From Hygrocybe punicea (lineage: Eukaryota; Basidiomycota; Agaricomycetes; Agaricales; Hygrophoraceae): a DNA stretch of 64,000 bases. The notes beneath the pieces were generated by a model. It was given only the letters and a program-made list of their open reading frames with translations, did no database searches and was not told the origin of the DNA. Numbering within the stretch: the first letter of the stretch is position 1; each line of letters starts with the position of its first letter. The stretch lies in contig OY744463.1 in assembly GCA_963556145.1 (NCBI GenBank), positions 6,262,001 to 6,326,000 of the forward strand, in the 5' to 3' direction. Shown one piece after another: positions 32,642 to 42,433 of the stretch. A program made the position numbers and the translations under genes.

Positions 32642-33196
32642 TACAGTCCCTAGGCCTTTTAATCTATGCACACAAATATTTTCATAATTTTACCTATTTT
32701 ATTTACAATATTATAGCCATTTTTCAAAAAACATCAGCTTGAGCTGAGGCAACACCTGGTTGCGAATATATCCCAGGAAAATATATATTCTCCCTGATGG
32801 TATTATAATATGTCCCATGGGATGATATTTCAGGCCATGATCCTTTGTCAAAATCATCCCTTGGGATAACTATTCAGCCCTTGGTCTTCTTTGGAAATTG
32901 TCCCTAGGGATAAAAATATAACCCTATGCTTGCCTACAGTCAGAATGTCCCTGGGGCAATAAATTGTCCTTGGGAGTACCATGGTTATATGAACACTTAG
33001 ATGGAACACCTACAGAGTTGTGTTACATCTAGTTAGTTGGGGCTAGGTGGTTGACTGAAGTGTGATATGATCATAAATATGCTTTACAACTTTTACGTGG
33101 AGTGTTATTGATCCATTCACCCTTCTTCTCTTTATCCTCAGCCCTCTTTCCATTTTTCTCACAAGATGAACCAAGAAAGAAGTTTAAGACCCAGTA

Positions 33197-33545
33197 CAGC
33201 TCAAAATACCCAGGGGTTACCCATTTAATACATCATCTGAAACCCTCAATTCTAGTAGCCATTATCTTCTACTCTCATACCAGCACCAATTGGAGCCATG
33301 GGTACAATACCCATGGGTTTTACCCATCATTTTAAGCCCTGGATCGTATAAAATGGTCAAGTATTGAGCTAGATATGCTCAAAATACTTTATTCTAGTAT
33401 TTTGAGAATATCTAGTACAATACTTGACCATTTTGGATGATCCAGGACTTCAAAAAAAGCTGGTGGGTCCAGGAATCCGTACCTGTACCCTTACCTAAGG
33501 CTCTACCTGTGAAAAAACCTGCAGGTTTACCCATCCTGTGCCATA
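33197..33545. mobile_element. Small GGTACC-word insertion with internal hairpin
   Basis: This stretch has no counterpart in the other copy of the segmental duplication. It carries gggttaccca, atgggtac, cctgtaccct and ends near tttacccatcctgtgccata, similar to the right end of the 13.3-15.8 kb element (GGCACAGCATGGGTA read from the right). No clear target duplication. Confidence 0.5.
33338..33446. repeat. Complete 109-bp hairpin repeat
   Basis: The left arm cctggatcgtataaaatggt and the right arm (reverse complement cctggatcatccaaaatggt) continue as inverted repeats through gtcaagtatt, ctagatat and ctcaaaatac, so nearly the whole unit folds on itself. A half copy lies at 5113-5142. Confidence 0.8.
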
Positions 33546-33892
33546 CAATTATTGCAGAGTATAGGCAACAGGACGATAGGACACTCAGGCTCTGGTTGAA
33601 AACTGAGAAGGTAGAGATGGACAGTGACAGAGAAATCATTGTATTTCTCAACTGTAAGGTCTTAGTCACAAGAGGTGATGCATTTCATGTTTTCAACCAT
33701 TTCTGTAAGAGAATATCACGTTGGTGATGCAAGTACAGATTTGGTATATTACAGACCCTGACAGTCGATACAGAATAATGAGCTTTCCTTTCAATATTGA
33801 TATACTGTTATACTCATCCAATTCATATCTACATTGCATCCCTATTCAACTAGCAAATATCCTCATTTTTAAAATTGACAAGGCAAAGGTTA

Positions 33893-36800
33893 TATTGTTT
33901 TGAAAGCATGATGGTCAATAAATCTATTTATGTAGAAAGCTTTGAAGGTGTCAAGGGATTGGTGAAAGTGTAGAGCTCTAGGAATAACAACATTCCCAAA
34001 CACACAAAGCAGATGAGCAGTATGCACCACACATTCAAGATGAATAATAGAAAGGACTGGAGACTCATCAGCATCAACTCCTGGCTGAACAATCCACATC
34101 CCTGTGTCCTCATCTGCATCATCACCAACAACTTTAAACCAATGGACCAATGCACAAGGATATGTTGTGCCACTGAAGTCAAAAGAAAATAAGAGAAGGA
34201 CACGAACAACATCAAATCCATGCATTCTGGGCAATTCAGGATTGCGGTTGAGAAAGACACAATCATACCGACTGGGACCCTTTCTCCATGATGGAACAGC
34301 TCTGATATGCTCACGACACATGCCACCAATTCCACTGGGATCACTTGGAGCATGGAAGGTGGCAACAGCTGAATTGTGCACCCTGATCTTGCCTGTGTAT
34401 GATGGACATGCACTGATAGGAACTTGGGATGCAGAGAGAACATTATTAGGATATCGTTGATCATAGAGAAAGCGAGCAAGAAGCATGGGAAATGTAGGTT
34501 GCTGAATCTCAGCTGCAAGAGAGTAAACATTCCAAGTTCGAACTACACAATGTACACATGTTATTAATTTGATGTCCAAAAGGTTAATAAAACACATACC
34601 AACAGTTCATGCAAGATCAACATAAGATGTGATGGGAGGACCTTCAACAGCACCACTATCATCTTCATGCTCATCTTCACTGTCATTCTCATCAGGGACA
34701 TTAATACCTCCACTACCATCACCATCCCCTAAGGATAATATTACTCAGAAATATCTAATTGTGAAGACCCCAAGACATACCAATTTCCTTCAGGATGTCT
34801 GTATAACACGTCCCTTCAAGCATTCCACGGTGAGTGAAGTCTACATGGAGAGCTGCCAGCTTATCGAGTCGCTGATTAGCCAATAGCATCTGGCCCAAAG
34901 CCTCATGGTGGCTAGATTGATGCCAAGGTTCTATGACAGCTTTGATGTGCTTTGACTCGGTAATTGATAAGCACAAGCCATTTGGGCTTCCAAAAGCTCA
35001 AATCAGGCAAAGGTAATGAAGCATGGAATGTTGACAAGGAACATTAAACCCATCTTGGCAAACACCAATGGCCACAAAAATCTCTCAGTAGTGGTGGAAA
35101 TGATCCATCGCCTCAGTGAGCTGACTGAGCGTTTTCTCATCATGAACATCCTGTCGTGCAATATAACAAAATTCCGGAAATGCTTGAAAGCAGCGGACCA
35201 CCTCAACAGGGACATAACCTTCAATGGCAGGAAGGTATACCTGTGGTATCATTATTAATACCAATCAATAGAGCTCATTATGGTGTCTTACCTTCATCAG
35301 AGCTTTTGAATCATCCCCTGTCCACTGCTTAAATCCTCACCCTTCAGGGAACTGACAGAGGTTTGCAAATGGTGCAGCAATTGCAATACTACAGTACCTA
35401 TTAGTCTAACTGACCAACTCAGTCCAAAAGACTTACCAGCAATCAATGTCATCCAAATTTTCATTGCCACGCTTCTTTCCATGAGTTGCAAGCAGATAAT
35501 CTTGCACCCACTGCACAAGGTGATGTTTAAATACACCTTTGATGAGCTGGTGAAGCAGGTCAGGGGCAAGAAGTTCATAAATATCTGCTCGTGGAAAACT
35601 GTGGGTGAATGGCTACATAGTGGTGGAATGAGAGAGAATCAGAACACAGTGGGGAATAAATTACTTGACATTTTCCTGCTATTCCATAATCACGCCATGC
35701 CAGACCTAGCCCAAATGAATCGATTATAAAATTTGCATGCTCAGATGTGCGAGAATGGCCATCACCACCATCTAAATTTTCAGGGGAGGCAGTACACCTG
35801 TAAACCATATGAATAACATTGAGTACTAGCAAAAAATGTCTATACTTGGGACACCACCCCTGCACAATACAGGTAACAGGTACTTGCTCTTGGTAGTCAG
35901 CAATATATGGACCGATACCATAGATTGTGCGGTGGAAGTGGCCATCATAGCAGTGGACAACTTCAGAAACTGTCATGGCTGGTTTGAGGGGATTGAGGAT
36001 CTTGGCCATTGAAGTGTGAAAAAGTTGTTGTTTAAATTCACAAAATTCATTTGTATCAGCCTCAGCTCTTGCAACTGTGAACCGAAATGAATTGACATCA
36101 AATATACAGAAAATATAAGAAACCTTGCGGAATAGCAAGAAAACCAAGAAGAAGAAGAGCATTTTGGTGAGCACGCCATAGGCCGTTGTGTGTTACCTAT
36201 TGCAGCATAGAGTGGGTAATACCCTGTGTCACCAGTTGCAACTGAGACAGTAGTTTTATCACTGCCGAGGATTATAGGCACAAACACTGAGCCATGAGTC
36301 TCTGGATCCTCAGCAATAATGTCCTGTCAAAATATGAGTATAAAATGTTAACAAGAACTGGCCACTTACCGCTTGATCCCATGCCCAGTCGCTGGACATA
36401 AAGTTTTGGTATTGTCGATCTCCATCGGCATTATACTCCCGAAATGGGGCAGTGTCCATCTCCCCAAGAAAATCCACATTGCCAAGCATATTCTTCACAA
36501 CATCATGAGGGTTTCGATACCATACATTGAAATCTTTTACCATCCACGAAGGGGGCTCAACAGGAACTTCACCATCATAATGAACAGTGAAATTCCTCCA
36601 CGGAACATCGCCAACTTTTGCATTATCAATCATCTTGTAGAGATCCTCATGACTGGCAAATGGGGGTGCAGCACCGGACTCAGATGCAAGTAATGACGCC
36701 CCCCATAATCCGAGCAGGGGGTCAATGTCTCCAGCCGACATCTGATTACATTTGTACAAAAATTCCACTGTCTCAAATTTGACCCGAGATGTGAATGGGA

Positions 36801-37335
36801 ACCAATCGTCGGGGGGTATCTCATGATCTCGAGCAGGTGGGGATGCATCCTGAGGTAAATAGTTGCTGTTTCGATTGCATGGTTTTCCTGTCAATAAGAT
36901 CCATTAGATGACAATATTCAGCACAAGGATGTATTAACTCACCATTTATATGTGGGTGGAAAACACGGCAGGGATGTTGTTGCTGGTCTGCACCCGAGTG
37001 ATGTTCTTCCTCCTCTCTGAACATGGGTTCTCCATCATTAGCTGCATCCAAATGTCGTTGAGGAGATGGTGGTCAAGATTCAGCTGCATCCGATGTATTT
37101 GGGTCATCCACATCTGAAATATTGGGGTAATCTGCATCCGACATAGTATTGGGGTCATCAAATGACACGTCAGATGGTGGGCCACTCTGGGGCGGCACCA
37201 CTCGACGTTCCGATGGACCTGGGTGTGCATGTTTGGTCCAGGTGTGCTTGAGAAGACCAGATCAATTATGAAAGAACCGTTTGCACCCTGCAAACGTGCA
37301 GGGGATACATCGAGCATTGAGATTATGAGCGACTA
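33893..37335 (-). pseudogene. Plavaka-type (CACTA-like) transposase, decayed, with N-terminal zinc finger
   Basis: Read on the minus strand the order is complete. An N-terminal C2H2-like finger (CIPCTFAGCKRFF, then LLKHTWTKHAH) lies at 37300-37220. It is followed by DDWFPFTSRVKFETVEFLYK (36810-36750) and PWRNFTVHYDGE. SSDWAWDQA is spliced over 36367-36324 to DIIAEDPETHG and FVPIILGSDKTTVSVATG. Then come FHRTIYGIGPYIADYQEQ, CTASPENLDG, RADIYELLAPDLLHQLIKG, GFKQWTGDDSKALMK, SITESKHIKAVIEPWH and GQMLLANQRLDKLAA. The C-terminal block has PMLLARFLYDQRYPN and HLLCVFGNVV. These blocks are typical of Plavaka transposases of mushrooms. It carries TGA stops where CGA is expected (in the finger, after QFPEG, after HHY) and a frameshift near 36194. 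Confidence 0.85.
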
Positions 37336-37612
37336 GGTTTCACAGAAGCATACTAGTATCCGACTTGCACTGGGCGTGGCGATACCTCAATGCTGTTTCA
37401 CACGCTGAAAAACAAGAGGCAAACAAGTTCAAATTCAAGTTTTCAACTCTTGAACCCCACATACCCCACGACGATCCAAGGCCTCCACTGTGATGCCTGT
37501 ACCAAACGACCGCCTGCAAACTTGAGCTAAAAACAGTACTCAACATCTGGGTCTCGCAGTACCCAAGCGGAAATGACATACCCAAGCGGAGATGCATGAG
37601 TACCATGAATGT

Positions 37613-38431
37613 GAATGACTCGAAAAGGAGGCCCTTGACCAGCTACGTGAAAAAAAGCTTTGCGAGCTTGCTTCCCTAGAAACTACGATTAGCTGGAGTG
37701 ATGCAAGGGTGAGCGCAGGCATAGAAACCCATCCTGAGGCCCATCATCAAGTGCCTTCGCAACGTGTTCCTAGCTTACCGAAGGTATAGTACTATCTTTT
37801 GAGTTATGAATAAACATCAGTATTAATGCCTCCTTCAGAGAACAGCCAACTCCCTCACTGAGGATGCAGAGAACGATGATGCCACAAGTAGTGTTGTGAT
37901 AGGCTTCGACAAGGTAGGCAACAATGAGGTAATTGATGATGACAATGACCTCTACCTGTCTGATGAAGATGGGGGTGATGAAAATGCCGTGGAAGAAGTG
38001 GAAGAGGTGCAGTCGAAGAAAAGGAGGTGAGTTGGAAAACCAGGTGTTCGTGAGGCTGTCAAGGCATTCCGTGAAGCTCCAGTCAGCAATGCTGAAGGTG
38101 AGCTGGCAGTCGAGCGCTTTCTGAAGAGGCTGATTATCACAGCAACTGATTATCACAGCGACTTGAGGCACTCTTACCCAATCAGTCAGGTGACTCCCAT
38201 CACCATGTTCCAGCTCAAAGAGATGACACTTTTTTACTATAACTTGTTTAGACCATTTGAAAAGTCTGCATCTGGCCTCGTTGACAACTGGGTGGCCAAA
38301 ATTTCTTCGGGAAAAGGAGGAAAATCGAAGACCAGCATTGCAAGTGCCAGTCTTCGATTAGGTTTGACTGTTCAGTCTTCAACTCTTGTTTCAATGGCCT
38401 CGACCAAAAGCAAGGCGAAGGTTGCTACCGT
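37613..38431 (+). pseudogene. Mushroom gene of unknown function, 5' part, cut by an LTR element
   Basis: Exon frames run LEKEALDQLREKKLCELASL (37621 on), an intron 37783-37839, RTANSLTEDAENDDATSSVV with an acidic stretch (DDDNDLYLSDEDGGDENAVE), a TGA at about 38029 in KKRR-x-VGKPGVREAVK, then FLKRLIITATDYHSDLRHSY, LKEMTLFYYNLFRPFEKSAS and KAKVATV. The sense continues at 42979 after the gypsy element. I recall such an architecture (acidic N-terminus, then YHSDLRH..YP) as a multi-copy protein of agaricomycetes without known function; this is recollection, not a search. It starts 280 bases from the Plavaka relic, in divergent orientation, and may travel with it. Confidence 0.55.
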
Positions 38432-39044
38432 TGTAGAGGCTCCGGGCCCTCTGGACCCGAATCCTCTTCATATCCCACTTCGTCCTCGTCCATTCCCATT
38501 CACGTATCATCGATTCCGCCCGTTTCCGGTCTTTTCCGTCGATTCCGCTCCGGATTCCGCCTCCGGAATCGTTCATACTCAAGATGCGATGTCTCTAACG
38601 ACCCGGAATCAGTACGTATATAGTTACATATGATATATCTTCGTTTCCCGTTACTTAGTACATAGCACCATTCCCCCTATACTCCGCTCCACCTCTCTAC
38701 CATCAGTTACAGCCTTCGCTTGTAGTACATAGTTACTACAGCACAGGATCTCTCCCAGTAGTATAAAAGATGTACCCTTATACTACAACATATATATTAT
38801 CATATCCCACCATATCATATTACATCCTATCGTATTGCATCCTTTCAGTTCTACTTCTTAGTCCTCGCTTCGTATCATCTCATTAGTCTTCGTACTCCGC
38901 TCCCTTCACTTCCCCTCTGATCCAGAACCCTGGATTCGGGTTGGATTGACTAGACTATAGAAAATAAACTCCTCTGATCACTCCTTAGCTGATCACCCTT
39001 TCCGTAGATTCCCATTCGGGTCTACAACCTCACTCGCCGTCACA
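38432..39044 (+). repeat. 5' LTR of the young gypsy element
   Basis: 613 bp from TGTAGAGGCTCC to CGCCGTCACA. It contains a TATA box (tataaaa, 38762-38768), and near its start the antisense ATG-containing sequence discussed for the antisense gene (mirror at about 38499). Confidence 0.92.
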
Positions 39045-39046
39045 AC

Positions 39047-39064
39047 TGGAGCCCACCGCGAGGA
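39047..39064 (+). promoter_or_regulatory. Primer-binding-like site
   Basis: TGGAGCCCACCGCGAGGA two bases inside the 5' LTR. The same words follow the LTRs at 46907 and, on the minus strand, at 24102. A PBS begins with TGG because it pairs with a tRNA CCA end; the tRNA was not identified. Confidence 0.65.
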
Positions 39065-39238
39065 GTTTATTTCTTTTGTCTTTTCATACCCTCCCCACGG
39101 TCGGCTTTGACTTTCATGACGTTTCCCTCTTCTACCCGACTCTAGTTATTTAGTTCCGCTTACGCCTTCGACCTCGACCTCGAACCTCCTCGACCCGACC
39201 CGCTTTCCGACCCGCATCCCGATTTAGACATTCCCGAT

Positions 39239-41821
39239 ATGACGTACGGATTGATGCCTCTCCAAGGTGATCGTTCAGCCCCGACGTTTCATGGTGACGA
39301 ACACGACCTTCCCCGCTTCTTTGACGAAATTGACATGCTCGGCTCCGACTGTGGACTCACGGACGCTATGAAGATTCGCTACACGCTCCGGTACCTCGAT
39401 AACGACGATTACGAACTTTGGTCTACCCTACCCGCCGCTTCAGCAAAGGACTTCATTGCTTTCCGACGTGCCGTCTTTGACTTTTATCCCGGTGCTATGA
39501 ATTCCATCCGGTATACGATCTCGGATCTCAATCAACTTACGCGACGACAATCGGCTTACGGTATAGAGAACAAAGCGGACTTAGGACAATATTTCCGGGA
39601 TTTCATACGCATTTCCGGTGTCTTGTTTGACAACGGCCGTCTAACGGATAAGCAACGGAACACATTCTTCGCCAACAGATTCGACTCAGACCTTCGTCTA
39701 CGTATTGAAGAACGCCTCCATTACCTTCTTCCTGACCATTACCACGACGATCCGTACCCGCTCGATGTTTTCCACGATGCCGCCTTATTCCTACTTTCCG
39801 GTTATCGCTCCGTTCCGAAATCCCCTTCCCTTGCCGTTACCATCTCTAGTCCCGATTCCGGTCCCAGTTCCCCACCCGTCATAGCTTTGTCATCTCCGGT
39901 CCCGATTCTGACCTCGATCCCGCCCACCGTTGTTCGTTCCGTCGCCCACGTTCATTCCGGTCCTTCGTATACTCCGTCCCCGTCATCGTGTTCCCCGTCC
40001 CCGTCCATTCCGGTGCCCGTCGAGACCGTTATTTGTTTACAGGTTTTGACGTCCAGTCCCGTGCCGTCCCCGTCCGATCCCATTCCCGATTTATCGATGC
40101 CGGTCACCGATTTATCCAATTCGTTTCCTTTTTCGTCCCCGTCGTCTTCGGATTCGTCCCCTCCGGTTTCCGTCCACGAACTCGTACCGGACCCGCTCCC
40201 ATTGTCATCAGATTCTCCAGAAATAGACATTCCGCCCCCGATATTGTCGCCATATTGTCCTCCGTCACCGTCTATTGAGATTCCGTCGACTATGGTTGAG
40301 TATTCCGTACCCGTTCCCATTCCGGACCCCATACCTCCCCTTTTATCTGATTTCGATTCCAGTCCCGGTTCCGTTATGTCGACCCCTTCGTTCCCGGTTC
40401 CCCTCGTTGTTCCCGCTCCCGTATCGTCTCCAGTTCCCTCCTCGCCCACTTGGGGCACTTTGTCGTTTCCGCCCGCTTGGGGCACCCTGTCGTCTTTAGA
40501 CCCGTTACGCGGCACACCCATTATATGGGATCGTGTTGGTGTCGGCACTCCGGTTCTCGATTTTATTTTATTCCTCGTTTCCATCTTCATTCTACTTTGT
40601 GATCGCATTCTGGACCTCCGCCCCCTCGACACCTCGCTCGAATATTTGCAAGAAGTTCTCCGCCTCCTCTCGTCGTTCCGCCTCCGACCTTCTTTCAGAA
40701 ACTCTTGTGGGGATGTAGACCTGTTTCCGTCTCCTATTTTTGCGTTTTCGTCTTCCGTTCCGCTTTCCGTTCACGCTCCCGGCCTCCACTTATTTATATT
40801 TTCGTTTCCGTTTATAGTTTTCCTTGTTTCCCGTTTGTTTCGATCCCATTCCGTGTCCGTTGTATTCCGGTCCCGCCCTCCACCTCGACCTCCAGATTCT
40901 GGCTTATGTAGTTACCCGTTTCTCCCTTTCCGTTATAGATTTTATTATGTACTCATTTTATTTTTATGTACATTGTCCCGCGGTTCGGTTCCCCTCCTTT
41001 TCCGTCCATTTCCCTTCTACTCCCTTCTCCTTTCATCGAGTTTTGTGTCGATCATGTCGAGTTGGCCAAAGATATGGGCCTGGTTCGCGCGTAGTCGATT
41101 TAGCTCCTGCGTCCAACGGGTTAGCTTGGTGTGGACCTCCGCGACGTATTCAGAGAGGCCGTCCGCGATCGTCGATATCTCCCTTTGCGTTTCCGTCGCC
41201 ATCTTGCGTACTGCCCGGACGTGGTCATTGATTCCGGCTCCGATCCGCGGGTGCTTGAACGGATTTCCTCGTCTCCCTTCGTCCCGCTCCGATTCCGTAT
41301 CCGGTTCGACGTCGGTCAACGTCCGCTTACTCGTCGACGCCTCTCCGGTCCGCAACCTAGGCTTCCTCACGGGCTTTGGTATCTTCTTCGCGACGACTTT
41401 TCTCTTCGGACTACCCGCCTTCGCCTTCCCTTTCCTTTCCGCTTTTCCGGATCCGGTGGCCGGTCCCTTCGTCGACAATCCGCAACGTCGTTTAAGTCTT
41501 TTGCACCGATCGCACGCGTATCCCTCGATTCCGCGACAAACCGCGTTGGCGGTCACGCACGCATCGCATTGCCGGATACGGAACGACTGCATGTACTACG
41601 GATTAGTTAGGCACCACGGATATACGAGTCCGCGAGATATCACTTACCCCTGGAATCTTTCCCTTCGGTTCCGCGTCCTCGTTCCCGCTCGCATTCGAGA
41701 AATCGTTGCCGCTGTTGTAGTCCCCGTGAACGGTCTCGTCGTCCCGGTTGACCCTCTTATCCCGGTTGAGCTTTTTGTGTTTGATCGCGTTGAGTGCTTG
41801 AAGCCGCTCGTATTTTCGTAG
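39239..41821 (+). CDS. Gag with long Ser/Pro-rich extension (860 open codons)
   Basis: Residues 1-205 are a gypsy-type capsid: GDRSAPTFHGDEHDLPRFFD, then IRYTLRYLDNDDYELWSTLP, DFYPGAMNSIRYTISDLNQL, and LRLRIEERLHYLLPDHYHDD. After residue 205 come about 220 residues rich in Ser, Pro and Val with no zinc knuckle and no protease. Residues about 437-465 (PVLDFILFLVSIFILLC) and two later stretches are hydrophobic and could span a membrane, though composition bias may explain them. The last 270 codons overlap the antisense gene at 41017-42433 and probably stay open by chance of GC-rich codon use. The capsid forms particles that package element RNA. ATG at 39239 is the first in frame. Confidence 0.75.
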   Translation: MTYGLMPLQGDRSAPTFHGDEHDLPRFFDEIDMLGSDCGLTDAMKIRYTLRYLDNDDYELWSTLPAASAKDFIAFRRAVFDFYPGAMNSIRYTISDLNQLTRRQSAYGIENKADLGQYFRDFIRISGVLFDNGRLTDKQRNTFFANRFDSDLRLRIEERLHYLLPDHYHDDPYPLDVFHDAALFLLSGYRSVPKSPSLAVTISSPDSGPSSPPVIALSSPVPILTSIPPTVVRSVAHVHSGPSYTPSPSSCSPSPSIPVPVETVICLQVLTSSPVPSPSDPIPDLSMPVTDLSNSFPFSSPSSSDSSPPVSVHELVPDPLPLSSDSPEIDIPPPILSPYCPPSPSIEIPSTMVEYSVPVPIPDPIPPLLSDFDSSPGSVMSTPSFPVPLVVPAPVSSPVPSSPTWGTLSFPPAWGTLSSLDPLRGTPIIWDRVGVGTPVLDFILFLVSIFILLCDRILDLRPLDTSLEYLQEVLRLLSSFRLRPSFRNSCGDVDLFPSPIFAFSSSVPLSVHAPGLHLFIFSFPFIVFLVSRLFRSHSVSVVFRSRPPPRPPDSGLCSYPFLPFRYRFYYVLILFLCTLSRGSVPLLFRPFPFYSLLLSSSFVSIMSSWPKIWAWFARSRFSSCVQRVSLVWTSATYSERPSAIVDISLCVSVAILRTARTWSLIPAPIRGCLNGFPRLPSSRSDSVSGSTSVNVRLLVDASPVRNLGFLTGFGIFFATTFLFGLPAFAFPFLSAFPDPVAGPFVDNPQRRLSLLHRSHAYPSIPRQTALAVTHASHCRIRNDCMYYGLVRHHGYTSPRDITYPWNLSLRFRVLVPARIREIVAAVVVPVNGLVVPVDPLIPVELFVFDRVECLKPLVFS

Positions 41822-42433
41822 TTGTTGGTTGGACCAGGTGTCCTCCTCGTCCTCGCTTCCGTGATCGCTGGTTTGTGCAGTCTCCTCCCGGTCCCTTTCT
41901 GCGGCTGCATTATCCCTTTTTGCTGCCTCTGCCGCCTTCGCCCTTTCCGCCTCCTCGATCCGCTTCTCCGCCTCCGCCCTCCTATTCATCTCCTCTTCGT
42001 ATTGGCGCGATTCCTCCGCCCGTTGCCGCTCGATCCTTTCCGCCTCCTCGATCCGCTTCTCCGCCTCCGCCCTCCTATTCATCTCCTCTTCGTATTGGCG
42101 CGATTCCTCTGCCCGTTGCCGCTCGATCCTTTCCGCCTCCTCAACCCGTTGCCTCCTCGCTTCCTCCTCCTTCTCCTCCTGCAAACGTGACGCTTCCTCG
42201 ACTTCCCGACGCTTCGATACCCGCCGGCTTCGATCTCGTTCACGTTGTACCATTGTTTCCGCCCGTTTTCGACATCGCCTCCGCTCATTTATTCCCACGA
42301 CCCCGGTATCTTTGTTATTTCGTATGGATCGACCAGGGATGGTCTCTATCTGAGTCCTGACCGGATGTAGAGGCTCCGGGCCCTCTGGACCCGAATCCTC
42401 TTCATATCCCACTTCGTCCTCGTCCATTCCCAT
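41017..42433 (-). CDS. Antisense coiled-coil protein with Zn2Cys6-like cluster, two exons
   Basis: On the minus strand exon 1 is 42433-41648 and exon 2 is 41586-41017; the 61-base intron has GTAAGT..TGCAG ends and phase 0. The product has 451 residues. Residues 1-23 (MGMDEDEVGYEEDSGPEGPE onward) are encoded inside the 3' LTR. Residues 60-190 are a Glu/Arg/Ala-rich coiled coil with a duplicated unit of about 40 residues (RIERQRAEESRQYEEEMNRR twice). Exon 2 opens with CX2CX6CX7CX2CX6C (CDACVTANAVC, then CDRCKRLKRRC), spacing like the fungal Zn2Cys6 cluster but with the basic residues in the second half. It then has Lys-rich, acidic and further helical parts. A homologue lies antisense at 53525-54921. 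A DNA- or RNA-binding role is inference. Confidence 0.8.

Larger units (their letters stand above)
27645..33062. mobile_element. Giant palindromic (foldback-like) transposon, 5.4 kb
   Basis: The element starts CACTTCAGTCAACCACCTAG and ends in its exact reverse complement. It is flanked by a perfect 8-bp duplication tgatatga (27637-27644 and 33063-33070). The related unoccupied copy at 26405-26422 has this 8-mer only once. The whole element is a palindrome: arms of about 2.65 kb are near-identical, with differences such as three extra left-arm repeat units' worth of variants at 28080-28150 and a CC indel (29340 against 31385). From the outer end inward each arm has a unique 400-bp segment, a 21-bp minisatellite, an AT-rich segment, a polypyrimidine or polypurine tract, a GAC-rich spliced frame and a hairpin centre. 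No transposase gene is visible. Confidence 0.88.
33063..33730 (+). repeat. Segmental duplication, copy 2, right part
   Basis: It continues 27552-27644 after the foldback element. It ends with a coding-like frame, LRLWLKTEKVEMDSDREIIV, then FLNCKVLVTRGDAFHVFNHF, that I do not recognise; copy 1 (26590-26740) has the same frame with changes. A further insertion occupies about 33197-33545. Confidence 0.7.

Noticed and set aside
41794..42360. Plus-strand Pro/Ser/Arg-rich frames opposite the antisense gene
   Set aside because: They are shadows of the Glu/Arg-rich coiled coil of the antisense gene.
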